Position numbers and translations under genes: made by a program. This document shows, piece by piece, positions 1 through 8,842 of a stretch of DNA of 64,000 nucleotides. The stretch comes from JABFSM01 sp963762545 (GTDB lineage: Bacteria; Gemmatimonadota; Gemmatimonadetes; Gemmatimonadales; GWC2-71-9). The stretch is taken from contig CAVXLC010000007.1 in NCBI GenBank assembly GCA_963762545.1, forward strand, positions 310,001 to 374,000, in the 5' to 3' direction. The first letter of the stretch is position 1, and the number at the start of each line of letters is the position of its first letter. The notes beneath the pieces are model-generated. The model was not told the origin of the DNA. It did not search any database and worked only from the letters and a program-made list of their open reading frames with translations.

Positions 1-479
<479 letters not shown>

Positions 480-484
480 GCGCC

Positions 485-1246
485 ATGCTGGAAATTCGGG
501 GCCTCAAGGCCTCCGCGGGCGAGAAAGAGATCCTCAAGGGCATCGATCTGGTCGTGCAGCCCGGCGAAGTACACGCCATCATGGGGCCCAACGGCTCCGG
601 GAAGAGCACACTGGCGCAGGTTCTGGCGGGGCATCCCGCCTACACCGTGACCGAGGGCACGGTGCGGTTTCAAGGCGCTGATCTGCTCGACATGGAGCCG
701 GAAGCACGCGCCCAGGCCGGGGTCTTCCTGGCCTTTCAATACCCGGTCGAGATCGCCGGCGTCACCAACGCCTATTTCCTCCGCGCGGCATACAACGCCA
801 TACGCAAGGCTCGCGGCGAGGAAGAGCTGGATCCGATGGACTTCCTCGACCTGCTGGAGCAGAAGCTCAAACTGGTCGAGTGGGATTCCGGCATCATGAG
901 TCGCGCCGTCAATAGCGGGTTTTCCGGCGGCGAAAAGAAGCGCAACGAGATCCTCCAGATGGCGGTGCTCGAGCCGGCGCTCGCCATTCTGGACGAGACG
1001 GACTCGGGGCTCGACATCGACGCGTTGCGGATCGTGGCCAACGGGGTCAACTCGCTCCGCCGGCCGGACCGGGCGACGATCGTGGTCACCCACTATCAGC
1101 GCCTGCTGGACTACATCATCCCGGACTACGTGCACGTCATTGCGGATGGCCGGATCGTGAAATCGGGCGGCCGGGAGCTGGCCTTGGAGCTCGAGGCCAA
1201 GGGCTATGAGTGGCTGACCGGCGTGACCGAGGGCGCTACGGCGTGA
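485..1246 (+). CDS. sufC: SufC, Fe-S assembly ATPase
   Basis: 253-aa ABC-type ATPase that energises the SufBCD scaffold. Walker A GPNGSGKST lies at residues 34-42. The signature is FSGGEKKRNE and Walker B reads LAILDETDSGLDID, which is the SufC-specific form (ETDSGLD). The ATG at 485 gives the normal family length. A much longer upstream reading of the frame overlaps sufB and is rejected. The stop overlaps the GTG start of sufD (GTGA), so translation is probably coupled. Confidence 0.96.
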   Translation: MLEIRGLKASAGEKEILKGIDLVVQPGEVHAIMGPNGSGKSTLAQVLAGHPAYTVTEGTVRFQGADLLDMEPEARAQAGVFLAFQYPVEIAGVTNAYFLRAAYNAIRKARGEEELDPMDFLDLLEQKLKLVEWDSGIMSRAVNSGFSGGEKKRNEILQMAVLEPALAILDETDSGLDIDALRIVANGVNSLRRPDRATIVVTHYQRLLDYIIPDYVHVIADGRIVKSGGRELALELEAKGYEWLTGVTEGATA

Positions 1247-2529
1247 CGCAGGCACTCGTCGAGGCGTTCGAACGGTTCGCCCGCAACGGCGGCGGCACCG
1301 GCCCGGCCGAGCTGCTGACCCGGCGGCGGGAGGCGCTCAGCCGATTCGTCGCGGCTGGTTTCCCGTCATCGCGAGACGAGGAGTGGCGTTTTACGCCGGT
1401 CTCGGCCATCGAGCGAATCGACTGGACTCCCGCGGGGCCGCCGCTGCGGCGTCCCAGCGCGCCGGAGCTGGATCCGTACCGGGTGGGACCTCCGGGGTGG
1501 ACCACCCTGGTCTTCGTCAACGGACGGCTTGACGAAGCGCTGTCCCATCGCTCCGGGCTGCCGTTCGGGATCATCATCGAGCCGCTGGCCGAAGCGCTCC
1601 TGCGGCGTCCCGGGTTACTCGATCCCGCCGAAGCCACCCCGTTCTCCCCACTCAACACCGCTTTTGCCCGAGACGGGGCGGTGATTCGTGTCGGGGCCGG
1701 CGTCGACCTGGCCGATCCGATTCACCTCCTGTTTGTGACGACGCCGGACACCGCCGGCCAGACCGTGCAAGTCCGTTCCCTGATCGCGGTGGATCAGGGT
1801 GCCCGGGCCCAGTTTGTGGAGAGCTATGTGAGTCTGGGGACCGCGCCGTCGTTCACCAATGCGGTGACCGACGTCACCGTGGGCGCTTCGGCCTGGGTCG
1901 AGCACAGCCGGATCCAGCGGGAGAGTGAGTCGGCGTACCACATCGGGTTCACCCGGGTGGAGCAGGCCCGGGACAGCCACTATCGCTCGTTCACGTTGGC
2001 GATGGGCGGGGCCATCTCCCGACACGATCTGCGGACCCGGCTCTGCGGGGAGAACGTCGAGACGCTGCTGTACGGGCTCTACTTCGGTCGCGGCGACCAG
2101 CTCGTCGACAACCACACGGTGATTTACCACGATCGTCCCAATTGTCGGAGTTGGGAGGTCTACAAGGGCGTGCTCGAGGGAAAGAGCCACGCCGTGTTCA
2201 ACGGCAAGGTGCTGGTCCAGCCCGAGGCGCAGAAGACCGACGCCAAGCAGACCAACCGGAACCTGCTGCTCTCCGACGGCGCCAAGGTGGATACCAAGCC
2301 GCAGCTCGAGATCTTCGCCGACGATGTTCGCTGCACCCACGGCGCGACGGTGGGCCGGCTCGACGAGAGCGCGTACTTCTACCTCCAGAGCCGCGGCATT
2401 TCCCGAGCCTCCGCGAAGCGACTGCTGACGTATGCGTTTGCCGCCGAAGTGACGGCGGAAGTCGCGTCGCCACCGGTGCGCGAGGCGTTGGACCGGCTGG
2501 TCGTCGAACGACTCGGCGGGCTGGTGTGA
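1243..2529 (+). CDS. sufD: SufD, Fe-S assembly scaffold partner
   Basis: 428-aa SufD-family protein, the paralogue of SufB that forms the SufB-SufD heterodimer with SufC. Start chosen at GTG 1243, which overlaps the sufC stop as GTGA; the frame is open further upstream inside sufC. The N-terminal DEEWRFTP motif and the C-terminal region with CTHGATVGRLDESAYFYLQSRG are typical of SufD. The conserved Cys-His near CTHGATVG corresponds to the assembly interface. Lies between sufC and sufS in a tightly packed operon. Confidence 0.95.
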   Translation: MTQALVEAFERFARNGGGTGPAELLTRRREALSRFVAAGFPSSRDEEWRFTPVSAIERIDWTPAGPPLRRPSAPELDPYRVGPPGWTTLVFVNGRLDEALSHRSGLPFGIIIEPLAEALLRRPGLLDPAEATPFSPLNTAFARDGAVIRVGAGVDLADPIHLLFVTTPDTAGQTVQVRSLIAVDQGARAQFVESYVSLGTAPSFTNAVTDVTVGASAWVEHSRIQRESESAYHIGFTRVEQARDSHYRSFTLAMGGAISRHDLRTRLCGENVETLLYGLYFGRGDQLVDNHTVIYHDRPNCRSWEVYKGVLEGKSHAVFNGKVLVQPEAQKTDAKQTNRNLLLSDGAKVDTKPQLEIFADDVRCTHGATVGRLDESAYFYLQSRGISRASAKRLLTYAFAAEVTAEVASPPVREALDRLVVERLGGLV

Positions 2530-2539
2530 CCGCAGCCCC

Positions 2540-3817
2540 ATGAGCTCCCTCGCCGCGGTGCCTCCCCGGGAGCCCGTGAGCGGCCGCCAGGGTCGCCCCT
2601 GGGATGTGGCCAGGGTCCGCGCCGACTTCCCGATTCTCGGCCGGCGGGTACGGGGCCAGCCGCTGGTGTATCTGGACAGCGCCGCGACGGCCCAGAAACC
2701 CCGCGCGGTGATCGATGCGATCAGCGCCTACTACGCCACCGGCAATGCCAACGTGCACCGGGGCGTCCACGCCCTGAGCCAGGAGGCGACGACCGCCTAC
2801 GAGCGGGTGCGGGTGCTGGCCGCGCGGTTCCTCAACGCCGAATCCCACTCCGAAGTGATCTTCACCGCCGGCACCACCGCCGGGCTCAACCTGGTGGCCC
2901 AGAGCTATGGCGGGTCGGTGCTGCGGGCCGGCGACGAGATCCTGGTGTCGGAGATGGAGCACCACTCGAACATCATCCCCTGGCATCTCGTGGCCGAGCG
3001 CACGGGTGCGGTGATCCGCGCCATTCCCATCACGGAATCGGGTGGCCTCGACCTGGCCGCGTTCGAGCGGCAGCTCGGACCGCGGACCAGGATCGTGGCG
3101 ATCACCCATGCCTCCAACGTGATGGGCGCCATCAACCCGATCAATGCCATCGCGGCGATGGCACACGAGGCCGGCGCCGCAGTGGTCGTGGATGGTGCCC
3201 AGTCGGTTCCGCATCTTCGGGTCGACCTGCAGGCGATCGACTGTGATTTCTTTGCCTGTTCGGGGCACAAGCTGTACGGCCCAACCGGGATCGGGTTGCT
3301 CTACGGCAAGCGTCGATTGCTCGAGGCCATGCCGCCGTGGCAAGGCGGGGGCGGGATGATTCGCGAGGTGTTCATCGATCGGAGCACCTATGCCTCGCCC
3401 CCCGAGCGCTTCGAGGCGGGCACTCCGCCCATCGCCGAAGTGGTAGGCCTGGGCGCCGCGCTCGATTATGTGCTGGCGTGGGACTGGGAGGCGCTGGTCG
3501 CCTACGAGCAGGGGCTGGTGGCGGAAGCGGCCCGGCGGATCGGACGGATTCCGGGCGTGCGGATCATGGGAGAGGGGGCGGACCGGGTGAGTGTCCTCTC
3601 CTTCATGCTCGAGGGAATCCATCCTCACGATGCGGGGACGGTGCTCGATACCCTGGGCATTGCCGTCCGCGCGGGGCACCACTGCGCCCAGCCGCTGATG
3701 CGCCGCTTCGGCGTCAACGCCACCTTGCGGGCCTCCTTCGGCGCCTACAACACCCTCGAGGAGGTCGAGGCGCTGGTGGCGGGGCTCGAGCAGGCGCGAA
3801 AGGTGCTGCTGGGATGA
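2540..3817 (+). CDS. sufS: SufS-type cysteine desulfurase
   Basis: 425-aa PLP-dependent class V aminotransferase fold enzyme that takes sulfur from cysteine as an enzyme persulfide. The PLP lysine is K244 in SGHKLYGPTG. The catalytic cysteine is C382 in RAGHHCAQP, in the short-loop form typical of SufS. Length is slightly above the usual ~410 because of an N-terminal extension. Followed by sufU with an ATGA overlap, so persulfide transfer to SufU is the likely route. Confidence 0.96.
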   Translation: MSSLAAVPPREPVSGRQGRPWDVARVRADFPILGRRVRGQPLVYLDSAATAQKPRAVIDAISAYYATGNANVHRGVHALSQEATTAYERVRVLAARFLNAESHSEVIFTAGTTAGLNLVAQSYGGSVLRAGDEILVSEMEHHSNIIPWHLVAERTGAVIRAIPITESGGLDLAAFERQLGPRTRIVAITHASNVMGAINPINAIAAMAHEAGAAVVVDGAQSVPHLRVDLQAIDCDFFACSGHKLYGPTGIGLLYGKRRLLEAMPPWQGGGGMIREVFIDRSTYASPPERFEAGTPPIAEVVGLGAALDYVLAWDWEALVAYEQGLVAEAARRIGRIPGVRIMGEGADRVSVLSFMLEGIHPHDAGTVLDTLGIAVRAGHHCAQPLMRRFGVNATLRASFGAYNTLEEVEALVAGLEQARKVLLG

Positions 3818-4248
3818 GCGAGCTCGACGAGCTGTACCAGAGTGTCATCCTCGATCACAATCGGGCTCCCCGCAATTTCCGGAAGCTGGACGACGCCACC
3901 AACCATGCCGAAGGCCGCAACCCGCTTTGTGGCGATCATTTCGACGTGTGGCTCAAGCTCGACGGCAATGTCATCTCGGACGCGGCGTTCCTGGGTCAGG
4001 GGTGCGCGATTTCCAAGGCCAGCGCCTCGATGATGACCCAGGCCGTCAAAGGGAAGACCATCGAGGAGGCGCGGGCACTCTTCGAGAAGTTTCACGAGGT
4101 CGTGACCGGGAGCGGCGGCCCCGCCGCGCTCCCGTCGAAGCTGGAAGTGTTCCGCGGCGTCAGCGCGTTCCCGATTCGGGTGAAGTGTGCGACCCTGTCG
4201 TGGCATGCGATGAAGACCGCACTCGAGAGTCATTCGAAAGAGGATTGA
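3814..4248 (+). CDS. sufU: SufU, zinc-dependent sulfurtransferase
   Basis: 144-aa SufU/IscU-fold protein that accepts sulfur from SufS and passes it to SufBCD. The three conserved cysteines are visible: C39 (NPLCGD), C64 (GQGCAIS) and C125 (RVKCATLSWH). The insert between C64 and C125 and the terminal LSWH are SufU rather than IscU features. The ATG overlaps the sufS stop. SufU in place of SufE is the Gram-positive-like arrangement, also seen in some Gram-negative phyla. Confidence 0.95.
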   Translation: MSELDELYQSVILDHNRAPRNFRKLDDATNHAEGRNPLCGDHFDVWLKLDGNVISDAAFLGQGCAISKASASMMTQAVKGKTIEEARALFEKFHEVVTGSGGPAALPSKLEVFRGVSAFPIRVKCATLSWHAMKTALESHSKED

Positions 4249-4249
4249 A

Positions 4250-4693
4250 ATGCCGTATCACGAGATGATGGTCAAGCCGATGCGCGAGGAAATCACTCGC
4301 CACGGCGTGAAGGAGCTTCGCACGGTGGCCGACGTGGATGCCGCGCTCGCCCCCGGGGACGGAACCGTGCTGGTGTTCGTGAACTCGGTCTGCGGCTGTG
4401 CGGCCGGCGGAGCCCGGCCGGCGCTCGCCCTGGCGCTTTCACATGGCGTCAAGCCGCAGCAGCTCTACACCGTCTTCGCGGGACAGGACCTCGACGCCAC
4501 CGCGCGGGCCCGGAGCTATTTCGCCGAGTTCCAGCCCAGCTCGCCTTCGGTGGCGCTGCTCCGGGACGGCGAGGTGGTGCACTTCGTTCACCGGCACATG
4601 ATCGAGGGACGTCCGCCGCAGGCGATCGCCGCCGATCTGGTGGCCGCGTTCGACAAGTACTGCTCGCCGCAAGGCGCGGCGAAAGGCGAGTAG
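4250..4693 (+). CDS. BrxA/BrxB-family bacilliredoxin
   Basis: 147-aa thioredoxin-fold protein of the YphP/YqiW (BrxA/BrxB) family, thought to remove bacillithiol from protein thiols. The family CGC motif is at C48-G-C50 in NSVCGCAAGG, and the N-terminus PYHEMMVKPMREE is typical. The ATG lies 1 bp after the sufU stop, so it is in the suf operon. That fits a role in protecting or recycling the Suf thiols, though this is inferred from position. Whether the organism makes bacillithiol cannot be seen here. Confidence 0.9.
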   Translation: MPYHEMMVKPMREEITRHGVKELRTVADVDAALAPGDGTVLVFVNSVCGCAAGGARPALALALSHGVKPQQLYTVFAGQDLDATARARSYFAEFQPSSPSVALLRDGEVVHFVHRHMIEGRPPQAIAADLVAAFDKYCSPQGAAKGE

Positions 4694-4695
4694 CC

Positions 4696-4989
4696 GTGTC
4701 GGGGCACGTGTTCCACCCGGGCCATGAGGAGCTCCACGGCGTGACGGTCGTCGTGGAGAGCCCGTCGGGAATGACCTGGGTGGGGCGCTATCACGAGCGA
4801 ACCGACCGAGGCGTGCTGTTGCACGATGTGGCCACTCATGATCCCGCCACCTCGGATCAGTCCCGTGCCGCCTGGATCCAGCGGCAACTCAAGTTCGGGG
4901 TCCGGATCGATCAGCAGCACCTAATGGTTCCCAACCCGGAAGCCGCGCGAATCGTTCGTTTGGCGGCATGGGAACCGGTCTCCGGATAG
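4696..4989 (+). CDS. Small conserved-looking hypothetical protein
   Basis: 97-aa protein starting at GTG 4696, two bases after the bacilliredoxin stop, so probably the last gene of the suf operon. No signal peptide, membrane segment or cysteine pair is visible. The sequence is mostly beta-type (GVTVVVESPSGMTWVGRYHE), and the C-terminus ends in IVRLAAWEPVSG. No family recognised. Position and coding-like composition support a real gene. Confidence 0.6.
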   Translation: MSGHVFHPGHEELHGVTVVVESPSGMTWVGRYHERTDRGVLLHDVATHDPATSDQSRAAWIQRQLKFGVRIDQQHLMVPNPEAARIVRLAAWEPVSG

Positions 4990-5028
4990 TCAAGCAGACT
5001 TGACAATTAGTAAATCAAGCTTTACTGT
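4989..5028 (+). promoter_or_regulatory. Promoter with two overlapping dyads
   Basis: A perfect -35 TTGACA (5000-5005) is followed after 17 bp by TACTGT (5023-5028). A dyad GTCAAG-CAGA-CTTGAC covers 4989-5004. A second, AGTAAA-N6-TTTACT, covers 5009-5026. Both overlap the promoter, as expected for a repressed promoter. It drives the membrane protein and XRE regulator pair at 5055-5656, and the XRE protein is the natural candidate for autoregulation (inference). Confidence 0.6.
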
Positions 5029-5054
5029 CTCTGGAGTCTTTCCGGAGACCGTGA

Positions 5055-5453
5055 ATGTTCTGTGCGCCGAGTCGATTCACCTGGCAGCTTCTCGGTTGGG
5101 CGCTCCTCTCCGCCCTACTGGTCGTGGTGGCTGCGCTGCTCCGGCGCTGGGAGCTCGATCCGGGCTCCCTCCGGTGGGTCGTGGCCGTGCTACCGGTCCT
5201 GCCGATGGTGGGCTATTTCCTGACGCTCACCAAATGGGTTCGCAGCCTGGACGAGATGCAGCGCCTGATTCAGTTCGAAGCGCTCCTGATTCAGTTCGGA
5301 ATCACCGCGCTGTGCGTGATGGGGTATGGGGTCCTGGCCGAAACCGGCGTCGTGCCGAACCCGCCAGTCGGGGCCATCTGGCCCTGGATCTGGCTGCTCC
5401 TGTTCGTGAGCTGGTCGTTGGGCCAGGCGATCGTCCGCCGCAAGTACCGGTGA
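5055..5453 (+). CDS. Four-helix membrane protein paired with an XRE regulator
   Basis: 132-aa integral membrane protein with four predicted helices, around residues 7-30, 36-60, 73-97 and 105-127. It has no known catalytic motif. Its stop overlaps the GTG start of an XRE-family regulator. Small 4-TM proteins next to YgzD-like XRE regulators are common in bacteria and usually uncharacterised. A sensor or modulator role for the regulator is possible but not shown by sequence. Confidence 0.75.
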   Translation: MFCAPSRFTWQLLGWALLSALLVVVAALLRRWELDPGSLRWVVAVLPVLPMVGYFLTLTKWVRSLDEMQRLIQFEALLIQFGITALCVMGYGVLAETGVVPNPPVGAIWPWIWLLLFVSWSLGQAIVRRKYR

Positions 5454-5656
5454 CCAACCGCCTACGGGTGCTCCGGGCCGAGCGGGCGTGGTCGCAGGCC
5501 GATCTGGCCTCGAGACTCAAGGTCTCCCGGCAGACGGTCAACGCCATCGAGACGGGGAAGTACGACCCCAGCCTGCCGCTGGCATTCGCGATCGCGCGAT
5601 TGTTCGATCAGTCGATTGAAACGATCTTCACCCCGAACGGAGGTCCCGATGCGTAG
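5450..5656 (+). CDS. XRE-family helix-turn-helix regulator
   Basis: 68-aa DNA-binding protein starting at GTG 5450, overlapping the previous stop. Most of the protein is one HTH_3 domain: LRAERAWSQADLASRLKVSR followed by QTVNAIETGKYDPSLPLAFA. The ending IARLFDQSIETIFTP matches the YgzD-like group of very short XRE regulators. Likely controls its own operon through the dyads at 4989-5026, and perhaps the ABC exporter genes starting 79 bp downstream. Confidence 0.88.
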   Translation: MTNRLRVLRAERAWSQADLASRLKVSRQTVNAIETGKYDPSLPLAFAIARLFDQSIETIFTPNGGPDA

Positions 5657-5734
5657 GCGGGCCTACCGAAACCTCCCTCCGGACCTCTCCGTACGAGCGG
5701 GCCGGTGTACCTCACTCCTCCCCGGAGCACGGGC

Positions 5735-6691
5735 ATGAACGGCAGCGTGATACAGGTCGAGGGTGTCACCAAGCGCTTCTCGGGTCACACCGCGGTAGAG
5801 GGGCTGTCGCTCGCCGTTCCCAAAGGCGGCATCTTCGGGCTGCTGGGACCCAACGGCGCCGGCAAGAGCACCACGATCCGGATGATCATGAACATCATCT
5901 CCCCGGATGAGGGGCGGATCTCCGTGTTCGATTCGGGCGCGGCGAGTCGCGACCTCTCGGAACGGATCGGATTCCTGCCCGAAGAGCGGGGCCTCTACAA
6001 GAAGATGAGGGTGCTAGACCATCTCACCTTCCTGGGCGAGGCCAAAGGGATCACCCGGGCCAGCGCCAAGACCCGCGCAGGCAAGTGGCTCGAGCGCCTG
6101 GGACTCGCGGACTGGGCGCAGAAAAAGGTGGAGGACCTGTCCAAGGGAATGCAGCAGAAGGTCCAGTTCATTTCAGCGCTGCAGCACGACCCCGAGCTCC
6201 TGATCCTGGACGAGCCGTTCAGCGGACTCGACCCGGTCAACAGCCAGGTCATGAAGGACGTGGTGGTCGAGGCGGCCCGGGAGGGGCGAACCGTGCTCTT
6301 CTCGACCCATATCATGGAGCAGGCCGAGAAGATGTGCGATCACATCGTGATCATTGCCCGGGGACGCAAGCTGGTGGACGGGCCACTCGCGCAGATCAAG
6401 CGCGAGTTCGGCGGGCGGCACGTCGCCCTCACGTTTACCCGGAACTCCGACCGAGCCAACCGGATCCTGTCGGACCGGAGCCTGGTGGCCAGCTCCGACG
6501 ACTACGGGGCCTCGGCGGAGGTGCAACTGGCGGCCGGTGGCGACCCGGACCGGCTGCTCAAGACCCTGGTTCAGGAAGACGTGGGCCTCTCCCGTTTCGA
6601 GGTCGTGGAGCCATCGCTCCAGGCCATCTTCATCGCGAAGGTCGGTGCCGACGCCGCGAATGCGCCGGCCAACGAGGGACATCATGCATAA
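5735..6691 (+). CDS. ABC exporter ATP-binding protein (NatA-like)
   Basis: 318-aa ATPase subunit. Walker A is GPNGAGKST, the Q-loop region reads FLPEERGLYKKM, the signature is LSKGMQQKVQ, and Walker B LLILDEPFSGLDP is followed by the H-loop STHIMEQAE. The FLPEERGLY stretch and the DUF4162-type C-terminal domain are typical of the NatA/EcsA-like group. Start chosen at ATG 5735; the frame runs 30 bp further upstream without a plausible start. Its stop overlaps the start of the permease gene, so the two form one exporter. Confidence 0.93.
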   Translation: MNGSVIQVEGVTKRFSGHTAVEGLSLAVPKGGIFGLLGPNGAGKSTTIRMIMNIISPDEGRISVFDSGAASRDLSERIGFLPEERGLYKKMRVLDHLTFLGEAKGITRASAKTRAGKWLERLGLADWAQKKVEDLSKGMQQKVQFISALQHDPELLILDEPFSGLDPVNSQVMKDVVVEAAREGRTVLFSTHIMEQAEKMCDHIVIIARGRKLVDGPLAQIKREFGGRHVALTFTRNSDRANRILSDRSLVASSDDYGASAEVQLAAGGDPDRLLKTLVQEDVGLSRFEVVEPSLQAIFIAKVGADAANAPANEGHHA

Positions 6692-7997
6692 GATCTGGGC
6701 CGTCATCCGGCGGGAGTTCATCGAAAAGGTCCGGACCCGGGCCTTCATTCTCGCGACCATCCTGGGACCGGTGTTCTTCGGGGTCCTGGCCATCGTGCCC
6801 GGCTACCTGATGAGCCGCGACACCGGGATCAAGCGGGTGGCCGTGGTGGATGCCACGACGTCGGAATTCGGGAACCGGGTGGCCGCGGCGCTCACGGCCG
6901 CCCGGAGGGGACGGGGTGCCGCCGCGCCCCCGCGGTTCGAAGTCACGCATGTGGCCGCCGCCGGGAGAGAGGTCGCGGTGCGCGACTCACTGGTCAAGCA
7001 GACCGGACTCTCCGAAAAGCAGGCGGTCGGGTTCGAGGGACTGCTGCTGGTCAGCGATTCTTCCCTCACTACAGGCCGGGTGCACTACCTGGGCAACAAT
7101 GTTGGGTCCTTCGACGATATGCGGGAGATCGAATCGGTCGTCCGGCCGGTGATCGTTTCCGAGCGCCTCGAGCGGATCGGGGTCGATCCCGGCGAGGCCA
7201 TGAAATCGATGCAGGGCATAGACCTGGTCACCGCCAAGGTGGCGGATGGTCGGCTTACCGGTGAGAGCGGCGCCGCGACGTTTCTCCTCGCCTACGCCAT
7301 GGGCATCATTCTCTATATCGCGCTCCTGATCTACGGACAGCAGATCATGGGGGCGATCGTCGAAGAGAAGACCAGCCGGATCGTGGAAGTGCTGGCGTCC
7401 AGCCTCACGCCATTCCAGATGATGCTGGGCAAGGTGATCGGGGTCGGTGCCGTGGCGCTGCTCCAGATCGGCATCTGGACCGGTGCGGCGACTCTGTTTT
7501 CCACCTACAAGGACCAGATTCTGACCGCGCTGGGGGCTACCGCGACCGGTCCGCTGCCGCTGTCTCTCCCCTCGATGCAGCCGGATCTCTTCCTGGTCTT
7601 CCTGGTCTTCTTTGCCCTGGGGTTCCTGTTCTTCGCGGCGCTCTACGCCGCGGTGGGCGCTATGTGCAATACCATCCAGGACGCGGGCCAGGCCCAGATG
7701 CCGGTGATGATGATGGTGATCGCCGGCTTCTTCTCGATCTTCGCCCTGATCCGGGACCCCAATGGCACCGCCGCGCGGGTGCTCAGCTATGTCCCGCCGC
7801 TGGCGCCGTTCGTCGTGCCGATGCGGTACTCCATTTCGCCGCTTTCCGCGGTTTCGCTCAGCGCAGCCATTCTGACCACGGTGCTGGGTGTTCTGGTGGT
7901 CGTGTGGCTCGCCGGGCGGATCTACCGCGTGGGCATTCTGATGTACGGAAAGAAGGCGAGCTTCGGGGAAGTCTTCCGCTGGATCAGGGCGGCGTAG
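6684..7997 (+). CDS. ABC-2 exporter permease (NatB-like)
   Basis: 437-aa ABC-2 permease. It has an N-terminal membrane anchor (residues ~20-42), a long extracytoplasmic domain to about residue 200, then five or six C-terminal helices. IYGQQIMGAIVEEKTSRIVEV after the first C-terminal helix is the diagnostic motif of the NatB/YhaP group. The ATG at 6684 overlaps the ATPase stop. The pair may export Na+ or a small organic substrate; the substrate cannot be read from sequence. Confidence 0.92.
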   Translation: MHKIWAVIRREFIEKVRTRAFILATILGPVFFGVLAIVPGYLMSRDTGIKRVAVVDATTSEFGNRVAAALTAARRGRGAAAPPRFEVTHVAAAGREVAVRDSLVKQTGLSEKQAVGFEGLLLVSDSSLTTGRVHYLGNNVGSFDDMREIESVVRPVIVSERLERIGVDPGEAMKSMQGIDLVTAKVADGRLTGESGAATFLLAYAMGIILYIALLIYGQQIMGAIVEEKTSRIVEVLASSLTPFQMMLGKVIGVGAVALLQIGIWTGAATLFSTYKDQILTALGATATGPLPLSLPSMQPDLFLVFLVFFALGFLFFAALYAAVGAMCNTIQDAGQAQMPVMMMVIAGFFSIFALIRDPNGTAARVLSYVPPLAPFVVPMRYSISPLSAVSLSAAILTTVLGVLVVVWLAGRIYRVGILMYGKKASFGEVFRWIRAA

Positions 7998-8029
7998 AAT
8001 GTCGGTAGGTCGGTGTCGGTAGGTCGGTA

Positions 8030-8063
8030 GGCGGGAGGCCGGGAGCACTCCCGCCCTCCCGCC
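8030..8063. terminator. Bidirectional hairpin terminator
   Basis: Two nested perfect stems, GGCGGGAGG/CCTCCCGCC (8030-8038 with 8055-8063) and CGGGAG/CTCCCG (8040-8045 with 8048-8053), lie between convergent genes. There is no U-tract. The 30 bp before it hold short GTCGGTAG repeats (8001-8030). Confidence 0.65.
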
Positions 8064-8072
8064 TCACGGCGC

Positions 8073-8708
8073 CTATTTGTTCGGCTGGGGCGTCACCCGC
8101 AGATACGGCTTCTTCGTCACGAATCCCTTGGGAAATTTCTTCTTGGCATCCTCGTCCGATACGGCGGGGACGATGATCACGTCCTCCCCCTGCTTCCAAT
8201 CCACCGGAGTGGAGACCGAGTAGCTGGCGGTAAGCTGGAGGGAGTCTATGACCCGGAGCAGCTCGTCGAAGTTCCGGCCGGTGCTGGCCGGATACGTGAT
8301 GGTGAGCTTGACCTTGTTGTCGGGACCGATCACGAAGACCGAGCGCACCGTGGCGTTCTCGCTGGCGTTGGGATGGATCATGTCGTAGAGCATGGCCACG
8401 GTTCGATCGGGATCGCCGATCATGGGGAAATTCACCGCGTGGCCGGTCACGTCCTTGATGTCGCCCTCCCACTTCTGGTGGGAGGCCACCGGATCTACCG
8501 AGAGGCCGATGATCTTGCAGTTTCGTTTCTCGAACTCGGGCTTGAGCTGCGCAGCTCGGCCGAGCTCGGTCGTGCACACCGGAGTGAAGTCCTTGGGATG
8601 GCTGAACAACACCGCCCAGGAGTTGCCCTTCCAGGCATGGAAGGAGAGCGGGCCTTGAGTCGTATCCGCGGTAAAGTCGGGGGCGGTGTCGCCGAGGCGA
8701 ATGGTCAT
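8073..8708 (-). CDS. 1-Cys peroxiredoxin (Prx6 group)
   Basis: 211-aa AhpC/TSA-family peroxidase that reduces hydroperoxides in the cytoplasm. The peroxidatic cysteine is C45 in the PVCTTE motif. The long C-terminal domain with TPVDWKQGEDVIIVP and the end KPYLRVTPQP are typical of the Prx6 group, which lacks a resolving cysteine. Start chosen at ATG 8708, preceded by GGAG; the frame is open upstream but lacks conserved sequence. Divergent from mnmG and convergent with the ABC exporter. Confidence 0.95.
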   Translation of the reverse strand: MTIRLGDTAPDFTADTTQGPLSFHAWKGNSWAVLFSHPKDFTPVCTTELGRAAQLKPEFEKRNCKIIGLSVDPVASHQKWEGDIKDVTGHAVNFPMIGDPDRTVAMLYDMIHPNASENATVRSVFVIGPDNKVKLTITYPASTGRNFDELLRVIDSLQLTASYSVSTPVDWKQGEDVIIVPAVSDEDAKKKFPKGFVTKKPYLRVTPQPNK

Positions 8709-8842
8709 GGGGGAGACTCCTGTGGATTTTCGGTGCGGGGCGGGAACCGGACACGGCTCCTGAATGAACGCGGAGAAGATACCGATTGTCTCGCGAACCG
8801 GCACCCCTGATTCTCCGCTACCGATTGGCTTAGTTTGTCCAC

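Noticed and set aside
2198..3682. Long antisense frame opposite sufD/sufS
   Set aside because: GC-rich antisense shadow with His/Arg/Gly-rich composition; the sense frames are clear Suf proteins.
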